This document shows positions 43,401 to 51,677 of a stretch of 64,000 nt of DNA, piece by piece. A program made the position numbers and the translations under genes. The DNA is from Bacillota bacterium. Its GTDB lineage: Bacteria > Bacillota > Clostridia > Christensenellales > JAEXRW01. The notes beneath the pieces were generated by a model. The model did not search any database. It had not been told where the DNA came from and saw only the letters and a program-made list of their open reading frames with translations. The DNA lies in assembly GCA_023454175.1 (NCBI GenBank), contig JAEXRW010000040.1:1-64000 (forward strand), read 5' to 3'. Each line of letters opens with the position of its first letter. The stretch's first letter is position 1.

Positions 43401-44174
43401 CTAAAACCCGCCTGCCAGGACCTTCTCGTTGCGGATTCGGATATCTTCGGGGACATACTGCTCATAGGCGGCTGTGAAATTATCCTCGTCCTCAGGCCCT
43501 TCATCCGGGACTTGCAGCACGGTGAACCACCGGTTCAGCAGGCAGAAATGGCCGATCAGCCATGTCAGTTCCACGATCTGGGAATCGATATGGCGGTCCA
43601 TCTCTTCATCCGAAAGCTTTTTCACGCGCGGGTTCCCCCTGTTGTGCAGCCTCAGCACATGCCGCAGGTTCTGGAATTCTTCGTCCGTGACCAGGTGGGC
43701 GTCCGTCGTCACTTTTACAGTATAATTCAGGATGGCCCGCTCCCGTTCGGTGTATACCTCGGGATGCAGGTGGTGCTCATGCAGGTGCAGCAGTTTCATA
43801 TGCCCCTCCTCCCGGCGGCCCGCATCGGTGAAAAGCTTTGCGCCGATGAAGGAGTGGTGCGTCACGGAATACCGCGATCGGTTTTGCAGGGAAGTTCTGG
43901 ATATCACCAGTTCCTTGATGAACCGGTCGTTGAACCCGGCCTCCTGGACATCTCCGCGAAATGTTTCGGCGTCGAAGATGAAGGTGTTGCAGTATTCCAC
44001 CTCGGTTTGGAGGAGGCGCGGTGTGTGGGCCATTACCTTGGTCAGGTTGTTCCTGAAATGTCCCCATGTCAGATCGCCCGCAGCCATGCCCGCTTCCGTA
44101 TAGGGATCGATCTCATCGTGCTGCAGCGGGCGGATGCGGGTCCACGGTCCCTGGGATATATCGGTCTTTTTCAT
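43401..44174 (-). CDS. Carboxymuconolactone-decarboxylase-like protein
   Basis: A 257-residue cytoplasmic protein of the AhpD-like (CMD) fold: KELVISRTSLQNRSRYSVTHHSFIGAKLF matches the CMD core helix, where peroxidase members carry CxxC; here NRSRYSVTHH replaces it, so a disulfide peroxidase role is unlikely. The second half (ERERAILNYTVKVTTDAHLVTDEEF and ELTWLIGHFCLLNRWF) follows the family pattern. AGGAGGT precedes the ATG. It is the last gene of the four-gene operon that begins at 49224 and lies 70 bases past the PLD-like gene. The extra 70 residues over the family's usual length are spread through the C-terminal half. Confidence 0.8.
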   Translation of the reverse strand: MKKTDISQGPWTRIRPLQHDEIDPYTEAGMAAGDLTWGHFRNNLTKVMAHTPRLLQTEVEYCNTFIFDAETFRGDVQEAGFNDRFIKELVISRTSLQNRSRYSVTHHSFIGAKLFTDAGRREEGHMKLLHLHEHHLHPEVYTERERAILNYTVKVTTDAHLVTDEEFQNLRHVLRLHNRGNPRVKKLSDEEMDRHIDSQIVELTWLIGHFCLLNRWFTVLQVPDEGPEDEDNFTAAYEQYVPEDIRIRNEKVLAGGF

Positions 44175-44244
44175 GGTAGTACCTCCTGTCAGAAATCTTG
44201 TTCTTGCTTATCCAAATATATGTGTCTTAGTGGCCCCGGACTCC

Positions 44245-45894
44245 TCAATACCCCCGAAACAAAAGTTTCTGCTTTTCCTTGGAATGTCCGGGGGTAAAGA
44301 ATTCCTTTGTCCAGGAATCATCCGGGGCCAGGTACGTCGAGGGGCGGGTGCCTTTTGCGTATGTCACTTCCGCGTCTCTTGTGATGCCGCGGAAACGGTA
44401 GTGATCGAAGAGCCGCATGAATTCGCCCAGGTAGATATCCATCACGCGCTTGTCTCCCCGGATGATGATCATGTTCTCATCGTTGTTTTTGGTGGAGTTC
44501 TCACTGAAATTCGCGGAGCCGGTGATGGCCATCGGGTCATCGCCCAGGGGATCGATGAGCAGGTACTTGGTATGGATATACTGGACGTGCTTGTTGAGTC
44601 CGGTAAGCCTCTCATCCTTCCATTTGCCTCTGTACCAGCTTTCCAGCATGTTGCTCTTCAGGATCCCGCCTACGGAGATCATGTTGTCCTGATCCCGTTT
44701 GATGATGTCCAGGCTTTCCCCGGCTTTATCCAGCAATACATACCGGAGGTATGGTTTGTCTTCCTCCAATACAGATCGGAATTGGCTGCATATCCCGAAT
44801 GCCGCAGTCAGAAAAACGCTGGATTTCGCTTCATCCATTTTCCTCGCATACCATTCCAGCGCCTCCAGGGAGGATCTGGGGCTGAAGACCGGATGGATGT
44901 ATTTCATAGGGGCGTCATCGGCCGGCAGGGGGCTCGCCTTTTCGTTATAGGGGCGGATCGTTTTCGCACTCGGGTCGCCGCTGAGCATTCTCCAGTATCC
45001 GTAATATGTGCCGGCTGTTTCTTCGTTGCGTATGATATGGCCCACATTGGAATGGCCGTATATCCCGCCTTCGGTTATATTGGTGGATCCCGTCCATACC
45101 TGCAGGGGCTTCCCCTCATGCACCAAAATGACGAATTTGTTGTGTGAGATGGCTGAAGGATCGGCATTGCGCGGGATGGCGTTTGGGTAGATGTCGGCTG
45201 TTTTCATCGCCGTGCTGGTTTCCGCGCCGGGCCCTTTTGCCTTGTTGTCGAAGATGATGCGCACATCGGCGCCGCGGTCCGAGGCCTTTTTGAATTCTTC
45301 CAGTACAGGCAGGAAATCGAATTCGTATACGGAAGCGTATAACCCCCATCCCTTGCCCTCCGCCTGGTTGATAAATGCCACCAGCGCTTCCTGCAGGCCG
45401 CGGGACAGCCATTCAAACGCGGGAGGACCCACTTCGTCGGGCGCGAAATTCCCGAACCTGCGGATATATGCCTGCGATCCCGCAACGCCGCGGTTGAAAT
45501 ACACGGCATGCTCCCCCTGTTCATTGTCTTCGGTAGATATGGCGATGCTGATCCCCTTGTCATAGGTCAGTTTGCCCGGCGTTCCGCGCACAGGTGTGAT
45601 ATCATACGTATACGCGTGATCCGGTTTTGCTGTATAGTCTCCCCAGTTGAAATCCTGTATGGGGTTCCCCCACGTGCTGACCAGAGCGCCCGGAAGATGG
45701 GAGGAAGCGTTTATCTTGAAGGTGAGGAATCCTTTCAGCCAGTAACTCTCATCTTCGGTATGGTCCGTGCGCTTGACCGCGAAGCCCAGCAGCCCTTTTT
45801 CCTTTCCGTTTCTGGCGTCCATATTCAGCAGCACGGTATTGAGACCGGCGATGGCGTGCACGGAGATGTCGCCGCTGTCGTTTAACCGTCTCAT
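44245..45894 (-). CDS. Phospholipase D-like protein with two HKD motifs
   Basis: A 549-residue cytoplasmic protein (no signal peptide). The first 160 residues form a distinct N-terminal domain (VHAIAGLNTVLLNMDARN, YTYDITPVRGTPGKL), beta-rich, followed by two PLD half-domains. The first HKD variant is SHNKFVILVHEG with GSTNITEGG; the second is HTKYLLIDPLGDDPMAITGSANFSENS. Both carry His and Lys, so the pair can form the active site of a phosphodiesterase or nuclease. It overlaps the preceding gene by the ATGA quartet, a sign of tight co-translation. The substrate could be a phospholipid or nucleic acid. Confidence 0.88.
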   Translation of the reverse strand: MRRLNDSGDISVHAIAGLNTVLLNMDARNGKEKGLLGFAVKRTDHTEDESYWLKGFLTFKINASSHLPGALVSTWGNPIQDFNWGDYTAKPDHAYTYDITPVRGTPGKLTYDKGISIAISTEDNEQGEHAVYFNRGVAGSQAYIRRFGNFAPDEVGPPAFEWLSRGLQEALVAFINQAEGKGWGLYASVYEFDFLPVLEEFKKASDRGADVRIIFDNKAKGPGAETSTAMKTADIYPNAIPRNADPSAISHNKFVILVHEGKPLQVWTGSTNITEGGIYGHSNVGHIIRNEETAGTYYGYWRMLSGDPSAKTIRPYNEKASPLPADDAPMKYIHPVFSPRSSLEALEWYARKMDEAKSSVFLTAAFGICSQFRSVLEEDKPYLRYVLLDKAGESLDIIKRDQDNMISVGGILKSNMLESWYRGKWKDERLTGLNKHVQYIHTKYLLIDPLGDDPMAITGSANFSENSTKNNDENMIIIRGDKRVMDIYLGEFMRLFDHYRFRGITRDAEVTYAKGTRPSTYLAPDDSWTKEFFTPGHSKEKQKLLFRGY

Positions 45895-46817
45895 GTCACA
45901 CGCATCTCGTCTTCTGCCGACCTGCGGTCCGGGGCGTCAAATATCAGCCACTCGGGGTTCTCCACATACTTGTTTCGTTCCAGGTCATACCGTTTGGGGA
46001 GCGCTTCGTTCAGCTTTTCCAGGTAGGGCAGGAGCGGCCGGCGGGGCGGAAACCGGTCTTCGCGCTCGTCCAGCGGCCCGTAGGCCCAGTTGTATTTACG
46101 CATATAGGGTTTGAAGCCAAACCCGTCAAAGAAGTAATGCGCGTCGATCATGGCCATGTACCACATGCTGGGGATCCCCTGGGGGTTTGTATGCAGCGGC
46201 AGTTCGTTCGCCAGCTTTTCCAGCAGGTCCCCGCCCTTGTTGTCCCGTTTCATCTCCAGATGCTCCTGAAGTTCTTCCAGTGCAGGGTAGGATATGGACG
46301 GGCTCACAAAGAGGACGGGTTTATTTTCCAGCCGGGCCATGACGATCTCGTGCACTGTCCCGACACTGTAGATGTTGGTGGGGCAATAGGAGATCAGGAA
46401 ATCGGAGGAGTTCACCATCCGCAGGTCGATGTGCAGCGTCGGCCAGAATTCGGCGCAGAGTTCCGCACGCACGCGGTCGCCGCGCGGGGAGTCCTCATAC
46501 GTCCATTCATACCGCTTGTCGGCCGAGAATTCATCTTCCTTGCCATAATGGGGCATGCCCGCCACTTCCGGTTTGTTCCAGGGGTCGTATACGGTCGTTT
46601 GGAATCCCATGAGAAATTGCGATAGCCTGCTGCGCCATCCCGTGCGCTTTTCCGTTTCCCGGGAGGAAACGAAATCCATCGGTCCGGACAGATATACGCG
46701 CGCTTCGGACAGGATCTTCTTCTTTTGTTCCGCGAGCCCGGATTGGGCAGCCGGCGTGTTTTGCATGTTGCCTGCGCCAGATTGTGATCCGCCAGGATAT
46801 TCTTCCAGTGTAGCCAT
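45891..46817 (-). CDS. Nucleoside 2-deoxyribosyltransferase-like protein
   Basis: A 308-residue cytoplasmic protein. The opening of the core, ARVYLSGPMDFV (about residue 40), and the block DLRMVNSSDFLISYCPTNIYSVGTVHEIVMARLENKPVLFVS (shown here only as landmarks DLRMVNSSD, GTVHEIVMA, KPVLFV) follow the nucleoside deoxyribosyltransferase/SLOG-like Rossmann pattern, in which the Glu of GTVHE is the expected nucleophile. The N-terminal 35 residues are disordered and the C-terminal 130 residues hold an unfamiliar helical part. GGAGAGGT precedes the ATG. It may make or break N-glycosidic bonds in nucleotides. Confidence 0.75.
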   Translation of the reverse strand: MATLEEYPGGSQSGAGNMQNTPAAQSGLAEQKKKILSEARVYLSGPMDFVSSRETEKRTGWRSRLSQFLMGFQTTVYDPWNKPEVAGMPHYGKEDEFSADKRYEWTYEDSPRGDRVRAELCAEFWPTLHIDLRMVNSSDFLISYCPTNIYSVGTVHEIVMARLENKPVLFVSPSISYPALEELQEHLEMKRDNKGGDLLEKLANELPLHTNPQGIPSMWYMAMIDAHYFFDGFGFKPYMRKYNWAYGPLDEREDRFPPRRPLLPYLEKLNEALPKRYDLERNKYVENPEWLIFDAPDRRSAEDEMRVT

Positions 46818-46860
46818 TGTTTTTACCTCTCCAAACGTACATTGAACGGCGCCGGCCGGC

Positions 46861-49224
46861 CTATTTCATGGAAGCCCAGGCTTCGGCGACCTGATCCCTT
46901 ACTTTTTTGAAACTCATTTTGATGAGGGCATGGTATGCGCAGAATTCAGTGTAAAAAACGCCCCATGCCTCTCTGTATTCCTCCAACGCCGCGGCCGTAT
47001 CATCGCCGGGGGTGGGGCCGAGCCTTTTTTGTTCTTCAAAGTATTTTTCCTGGAGCATGTTCAGCCTTTCGCGTTTTTCCAGCAGCACCCCGCGTAATTC
47101 TTCATCCCCCATCCCTTTGGACGCCAGGAACTTCAGCCAGCCGTTCAGTTTGGCATGGGATTCCATGGTGCGGTTTATGATGCACAGGTATGGCATGATG
47201 GACGCACGGCGCTGGGACTGCAGGTCTCCCTGCAGCGATGAACCGTCGGCCTTTCGCAGCACCCGTTCGGTTTCAGCCGTCCATATCGCGGTCGCCGGGT
47301 TCATCCCGTCCTGGGCCGCCTCGGCGGTTGTTTCGCTCATGATGCGGAAGATCTGGTCGGCCTCGATGGAGCCCGCCTGGCCCATGAGTATCCCCGCTTC
47401 CCTCGCCATCTTTTCGCATTCCATGAATTTTTTGCTGCCTATCAGGGGGATGGCGCCAATGGCTTCGCGCACATGCGGCACCATGTCCTGGTCTGCCGAC
47501 CCCAGCAGCACCCACTTGTGCTTGTGGCGGGTGTCCGTCAGCAGGGATGGCGTCCCCAGGATTTTCGCTTCCTCGATCATGAATTTGATTTTGTCAAATG
47601 GGTCGAGGATGGGGCGGGGGGTCTTTTTCCGGTTCCGGTTGTCTACGAATGCGCTGAAAGGTTCGATGATGCCGATGGGCATCAGGAGCATGCGCTCCGG
47701 GATATGGGGATTTTTGATGATCTCCCGCCACACGCGCCTCGCCGTCAGCGCATCCAGGCAAAGCCACATCCCCATCTTCAGGATGTCTACAGAAAGCGTG
47801 GAGTAAACGGATTGGATCCGCTGTGCCGCTGTCGCCGCAGTATAAACGGGGTCCACAGGGCGTCCATCGCATACGATGACGCCTGCCTTATCCGAATAAT
47901 CGGCCAGGTATGTCAGCTCCGAAGCGGTGAAGTATTCCAGCAGGTTCGGCAGCCACGCATCCTCGTTCTGGTCGCATACCGCTACATATTTGAGTCCCGC
48001 TTCCCTGGCTGCGTCGATGACCCGGCAGGTTTTTTCCACGCGCGGCGTCATATGGAAAGTGGTCTCTGTAGCCAGTGAATCTTCTTTTGCAACATCCAGC
48101 AAAAGGAACAGTGCCGTCACTGCTTTTTCCGGTTTGTCGATCCCCTGCATCACGGCCCGTGCAAAGGGGACCATTTCTTTGATATCGCTGATGTCGATGG
48201 CACCGCCGATATCCGGCAGGAACTCCCGCTCATCAGCCGGTACCCGCTGCACATACTCCCTGTACCTGTTCAGCTGCTCCCGCAGTTCCTTCTGCGCATA
48301 TTCCACCCTGTCGCCCATCACACTTGGTTTGGGACGGAATAGGTGGCCGCGTTCCGGCGCGATATCCTGGATCCCCGGGTGCGAAAAGCCGCTGTAGGGG
48401 ATGGATTGTATGTCTTCGGAGATGTTGCTGCTGGTAGGGATGGATGCCGCAAAAAGCCGCGTGGCCAGTGCCAGGGTTGGGGCGATCGGGGCTACCGCCT
48501 GCCCGGGTACGATCAGCTCGCCGTCGAGCCCATAAGTGAGGTCCATTTCCCCCAGGGATTGGGCCTCAGGGGAGAGGGCGATCCCCATGGTATAAAAATA
48601 GCCAGCGTCGCCATCGCTGGCGGAGACGAAATGCATCATCCCGGCGGGGTTTTCATGCAGCTTGTTCACCCGGGCCCGCCCCTTTGGCGGCAGGGGGAAT
48701 CGGCCGTGCTTCGCCATGGCTTCCCAGCCCAATCGCAGGGCTATCTTCGCCCTGTCCGTAAAAAGGAAGCGGATTTCGCTGAAAGGCCCCACATTCAGGA
48801 GGTCCCTCTGGGCGCGGTCAATGATCTTCACCGCCACCAGCGCGATTTTTTCGAGATGATGGCTGACATCCATCTCCCCGAACTGGACCGATTCATCGGC
48901 AGGACGGCAGGAATTCAGGAGTTTTTGTTCCAGGTCCGCGGGACAGGCCAGCTTGTATAGCGTCCTTGCTTCTTCCAGCACCGCAAGCACATCCTCTTTG
49001 GAGAGTCCGCCGCCTGCAAGTCCGGCAAAAATGATATCCAGTTCGGAGATTTTCACGCCGGCATGGATGGTCACGATGTTGAGGTCCAGCCGCCCAAGGT
49101 CGCCGGGCGGCTCCGGCCGGAACACCAGCCCGGCATCGGGAGCTTCTTTGCTCCCTTTCATGGCCAGTGAAATGATATTCGGATGATATCTGGCTTTGCG
49201 CCTTCCCGTATATGTTGTTTCCAT
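46861..49224 (-). CDS. Large protein of unknown function, first gene of the PLD operon
   Basis: A 787-residue soluble protein with no signal or membrane segment. I do not recognise the family. Visible landmarks: a first domain to about residue 290 with RFLFTDRAKIALRLGWEAMAK and a glycine/asp-rich turn VSASDGDAGYFYTMG; a central part (about 340-480) with GIDKPEKAVTALFLLLDVAKEDS and GLKYVAVCDQNED; a second half containing VLLGSADQDMVPHVREAIGAIPLIG and ILMGQAGSIEADQIF, whose glycine turns resemble the phosphate-binding end of a TIM barrel; and a helical tail with KRERLNMLQEKYFEEQKRLG. AGAGGG precedes the ATG. It begins an operon with a nucleoside-deoxyribosyltransferase-like and a PLD-like gene, 43 bases ahead of the former. 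Confidence 0.85.
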   Translation of the reverse strand: METTYTGRRKARYHPNIISLAMKGSKEAPDAGLVFRPEPPGDLGRLDLNIVTIHAGVKISELDIIFAGLAGGGLSKEDVLAVLEEARTLYKLACPADLEQKLLNSCRPADESVQFGEMDVSHHLEKIALVAVKIIDRAQRDLLNVGPFSEIRFLFTDRAKIALRLGWEAMAKHGRFPLPPKGRARVNKLHENPAGMMHFVSASDGDAGYFYTMGIALSPEAQSLGEMDLTYGLDGELIVPGQAVAPIAPTLALATRLFAASIPTSSNISEDIQSIPYSGFSHPGIQDIAPERGHLFRPKPSVMGDRVEYAQKELREQLNRYREYVQRVPADEREFLPDIGGAIDISDIKEMVPFARAVMQGIDKPEKAVTALFLLLDVAKEDSLATETTFHMTPRVEKTCRVIDAAREAGLKYVAVCDQNEDAWLPNLLEYFTASELTYLADYSDKAGVIVCDGRPVDPVYTAATAAQRIQSVYSTLSVDILKMGMWLCLDALTARRVWREIIKNPHIPERMLLMPIGIIEPFSAFVDNRNRKKTPRPILDPFDKIKFMIEEAKILGTPSLLTDTRHKHKWVLLGSADQDMVPHVREAIGAIPLIGSKKFMECEKMAREAGILMGQAGSIEADQIFRIMSETTAEAAQDGMNPATAIWTAETERVLRKADGSSLQGDLQSQRRASIMPYLCIINRTMESHAKLNGWLKFLASKGMGDEELRGVLLEKRERLNMLQEKYFEEQKRLGPTPGDDTAAALEEYREAWGVFYTEFCAYHALIKMSFKKVRDQVAEAWASMK

Positions 49225-49954
49225 TGTGCCCTCTTTTCTGTTCGCCTATGCCGCGCGGTGGTCTCCTTGCTTTCGTTTATACAGGTTCGTTTGCATCGCT
49301 TTTCCCTTGAAATGGATGCGCAAATATACAGGTGTGGCATCCACAGGGCGCTCGCTGATTGTATCGTTGCGACGGCACATACGGTCAGGTCCGCGTTTTA
49401 TTACCACCTTTCTACATGTATATGCAATTTATTGCTGTATGTGACATTATACAAACGGGTATATAGATAGAACTCTTTGTAATATCTAATAGGGATCGAC
49501 CCTCGGTTCTTTCCTTTTGGCGCGGAAAGGGTGTGGGCTGATTCAGGCAATGTAGCCCGTTTGCCCCGCATTTGCTCTGAGTAATGCGGTCATTGGGAAG
49601 CAGTCGCAAGCCGGTGGTTGCGTTTGTAGCCCGTAAACTGCTTCATCTAAATATAGATCCATGCCGAGCAGCGGTTTGTGTAGTGATATGTGTTTGATAA
49701 TGCACCAGTGATGCATTCTTTCTGAGTGCAATATATCTTTAGGCGGTCCAGAATGGCCAGCGCGCGAGCTGCGCGTATGCAAGGCATAGTGAGTATTGGG
49801 AAGGAAATTGACAACACTCGAATGTTATCAAATTCAATCATGCCGAGAAGCGACATGTGCGGTGCGAGGCATACCTTAAGGGAAAGGGGGTATCCGGGCG
49901 GCCGCGCGCGCAGCCCGGTATCTAGGGGGCAGCCAAGGCTCCCCGGAAAACAAG

Positions 49955-49976
49955 AAAAAGCGGCATCAGCCGCCTT
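49955..49976 (-). terminator. Second terminator after the SANT-like gene
   Basis: GCGGC pairs with GCCGC around a 4-nt loop, and TTTTTC follows on the minus strand; a backup to the terminator at 50043-50076. Confidence 0.55.
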
Positions 49977-50042
49977 TCCTGCAATAATATGCGTATCAAG
50001 CCGTTGCGCTATGACTGCAACGTATGTAAGTAGTGCAATCGT

Positions 50043-50076
50043 AAAAGCGGGATGGTTTCCGATCCTCCCGCTTTTA
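50043..50076 (-). terminator. Terminator of the SANT-like gene
   Basis: AAAGCGGGA pairs with TCCCGCTTT across a 13-nt loop, with TTTTAC following on the minus strand, 18 bases past the stop codon. Confidence 0.8.
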
Positions 50077-50093
50077 TCCTTTTGTACGGCGTC

Positions 50094-51071
50094 CTATTCC
50101 CGCGCGATCAGTTTCTCGCATTCTTCCACGTTCCGGGACAGTTCGTCGATATACCGGCCCAGGCTGGATACCTTGTTCACCTGGTTCTGCATCAGGAAGT
50201 CCCTGTTCACGTTCATCAGCTGCCTCAGCATCGCCAGCAGGCTGTTCATCTGCTCCCGCATCTTTTCGTTGCGCGAGGACTGCGTGAGGATCCGGGAGAG
50301 CAGCTTATCCTGTTCGTCCTTCAGTTCGCCGATCTTCCGCTGCATAGTGGCTTCCCTGCGCAGCGCCTCCTCCAGCGCCTCGTGGTCGGTGGCGTCGCCT
50401 GCTTCCAGGTTTTTCTGCACGGTCTCGGAGGCCAGCGCCGCCAGCATCCCCAGCCCCTTGAAGAAGGATTGTGCGTCCATCCCTAGCGTGGTGTGGATGT
50501 CGTCCACCATCCGTCCCATCACCTCCACCAGGTCGTACCTGCGCTTCTCGTAGGTGTGGGACTCGCGGTGCCTCGCCGCCCGGCCCTCGTACGGGTCGAA
50601 CCAGCTCTTGCCTTCCTCTTTCATCTTCTCCATCACGTGGTGCACCATGTCGGGGTTGGTCTTCAGGATGTTCCTGTACTTGTTCTGGTAGCGGAGCATC
50701 ATCTTCTTGTCCCCGCTGCCCAGGCGCATCGTGCACGAGCGCACCGAGATGCCGTTGGCCTGTGCGCTGAGCACCTCTTCCACCAGGTCTTCGATCTCCA
50801 TGTCCGAAAAGGGAACAAACGCCGCGGGTTTCTTCAGTTCGGGGTCGTTTTCCTCCCCCGCCGTCGCATAGTAAAAGTTGCGCACGCTGTTGGGCCGGCG
50901 TTTGGTCGTGCTGGCCACGCGTTCAAAGACAGTCCGGAGCGGCCTGTTGTCCTCGCGCGCCTTTTTCACTTCATCCCACAGCAATGCTTTTTCGCTTTCG
51001 CTCCAGCCTGCTTTCTTTGCCCGGAGTAAATTTTCTATCCCTTGAGCGGGCTGCATGCCAGCAGTGTCCAT
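50094..51071 (-). CDS. Myb/SANT-like putative DNA-binding protein with coiled coil
   Basis: A 325-residue cytoplasmic protein. The N-terminal 65 residues read as a Myb/SANT-like helix bundle (WSESEKALLWDEVKKAREDN, TKRRPNSVRNFYY), similar in pattern to the RsfA-type regulators of Firmicutes. A charged middle (GSGDKKMMLRYQNKYRNIL, RHRESHTYEKRRYDLVEVM) leads to a long coiled coil (about 230-325) with heptad spacing of Leu and Met. AGGAGGAAT precedes the ATG. DNA binding is inferred from the first domain; the target genes are unknown. Confidence 0.8.
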   Translation of the reverse strand: MDTAGMQPAQGIENLLRAKKAGWSESEKALLWDEVKKAREDNRPLRTVFERVASTTKRRPNSVRNFYYATAGEENDPELKKPAAFVPFSDMEIEDLVEEVLSAQANGISVRSCTMRLGSGDKKMMLRYQNKYRNILKTNPDMVHHVMEKMKEEGKSWFDPYEGRAARHRESHTYEKRRYDLVEVMGRMVDDIHTTLGMDAQSFFKGLGMLAALASETVQKNLEAGDATDHEALEEALRREATMQRKIGELKDEQDKLLSRILTQSSRNEKMREQMNSLLAMLRQLMNVNRDFLMQNQVNKVSSLGRYIDELSRNVEECEKLIARE

Positions 51072-51510
51072 ATACGATTCCTCCTATTTGTCGGTCTCAT
51101 TTTTATACTGGATATTATTCTCATGGGCAGCCCTCAATATTCCTTGTGTATCATAAAATTCCATTATTTTTTCAATAAAAAAGCAATGGATACTTCCCAC
51201 TGCTTTGGTGTGGTATATATTATGCCTTTATATGCGGCGTTTAGAACGGCGTCCAGGCCCTGTGAAACGCGCTTTTCCCGCATTTTTTGCTGTGAATCCT
51301 CCACAGGTATGATGTGTCACGTCGGCCTACCAATGCGGTGAAGCCTCGCCCGTGTGTTATGAAATGGCAGGGTTTTTACAGGGAGGATATGCTGTAATAG
51401 CCATTTGCCCGGTCACTTGTGGATAGACTGCATTGCAAACCTTCACCCAGCATCTGCTTCATTGCCAGAATACAGGATTCCACGCAACACGGACATCGCT
51501 TTTGTATAGC

Positions 51511-51534
51511 AAAAGGCGGCTTATTACAGCCGCC
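51511..51534 (-). terminator. Terminator of asnS
   Basis: GGCGGC pairs with GCCGCC around an 8-nt loop and is followed on the minus strand by TTTTGC, about 145 bases past the stop codon. The heptamer array lies between gene and terminator. Confidence 0.7.
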
Positions 51535-51641
51535 CATGAATCTATCTCTTTATGTGTCAGCAGGCTCCCCAAAACGAATCTGTGAGTCGCTTTGGGCTGG
51601 GGGTAACCCCCGCAGGTCTATAGCCCAAAGGGCATACCATG

Positions 51642-51676
51642 ATTCTTAATTATTAATTATTAATTCTTAATTTTTT
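51642..51676. repeat. Heptamer array at the asnS 3' end
   Basis: Units ATTCTTA, ATTATTA, ATTATTA, ATTCTTA, ATTTTTT, preceded by GGGCATACCATG and by CCCCCGCAGG. The asnS stop codon (51678-51680) is adjacent. Confidence 0.75.
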
Positions 51677-51677
51677 A

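Larger units (their letters stand above)
49225..50093. other. Intergenic stretch of 869 bases
   Basis: It holds the upstream region of the 787-residue gene, with TATAAT-like sequence near 49446-49451 on the minus strand. Between 49520 and 49860 pieces repeat in direct orientation (TGTAGCCCGT at 49549 and 49626; CATGCCGAGCAGCG at 49660 and CATGCCGAGAAGCG at 49839), as if an old repeat had decayed. Minus-strand terminators lie at 49957-49976 and 50043-50076. No gene is seen. Confidence 0.55.
51072..51677. other. Intergenic stretch of 606 bases
   Basis: The part next to the SANT-like gene is AT-rich. A terminator is at 51511-51534, a partial hairpin repeat (CAGGCTCCCC...TTTGGGCTGGGGG) at 51560-51606, and a heptamer array at 51642-51676 next to the asnS stop. 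No gene is seen. Confidence 0.6.

Noticed and set aside
49890..49930. GC-rich stretch resembling a tRNA remnant
   Set aside because: No acceptor stem or TTCGA-type loop can be drawn; it is just a GGCGGCCGCGCGCGC run.
49726..50553. A 275-codon frame on the plus strand opposite the SANT-like gene
   Set aside because: It runs antisense through a gene with a clear domain and coiled coil, and is Ser/Cys/Arg-rich without a motif.
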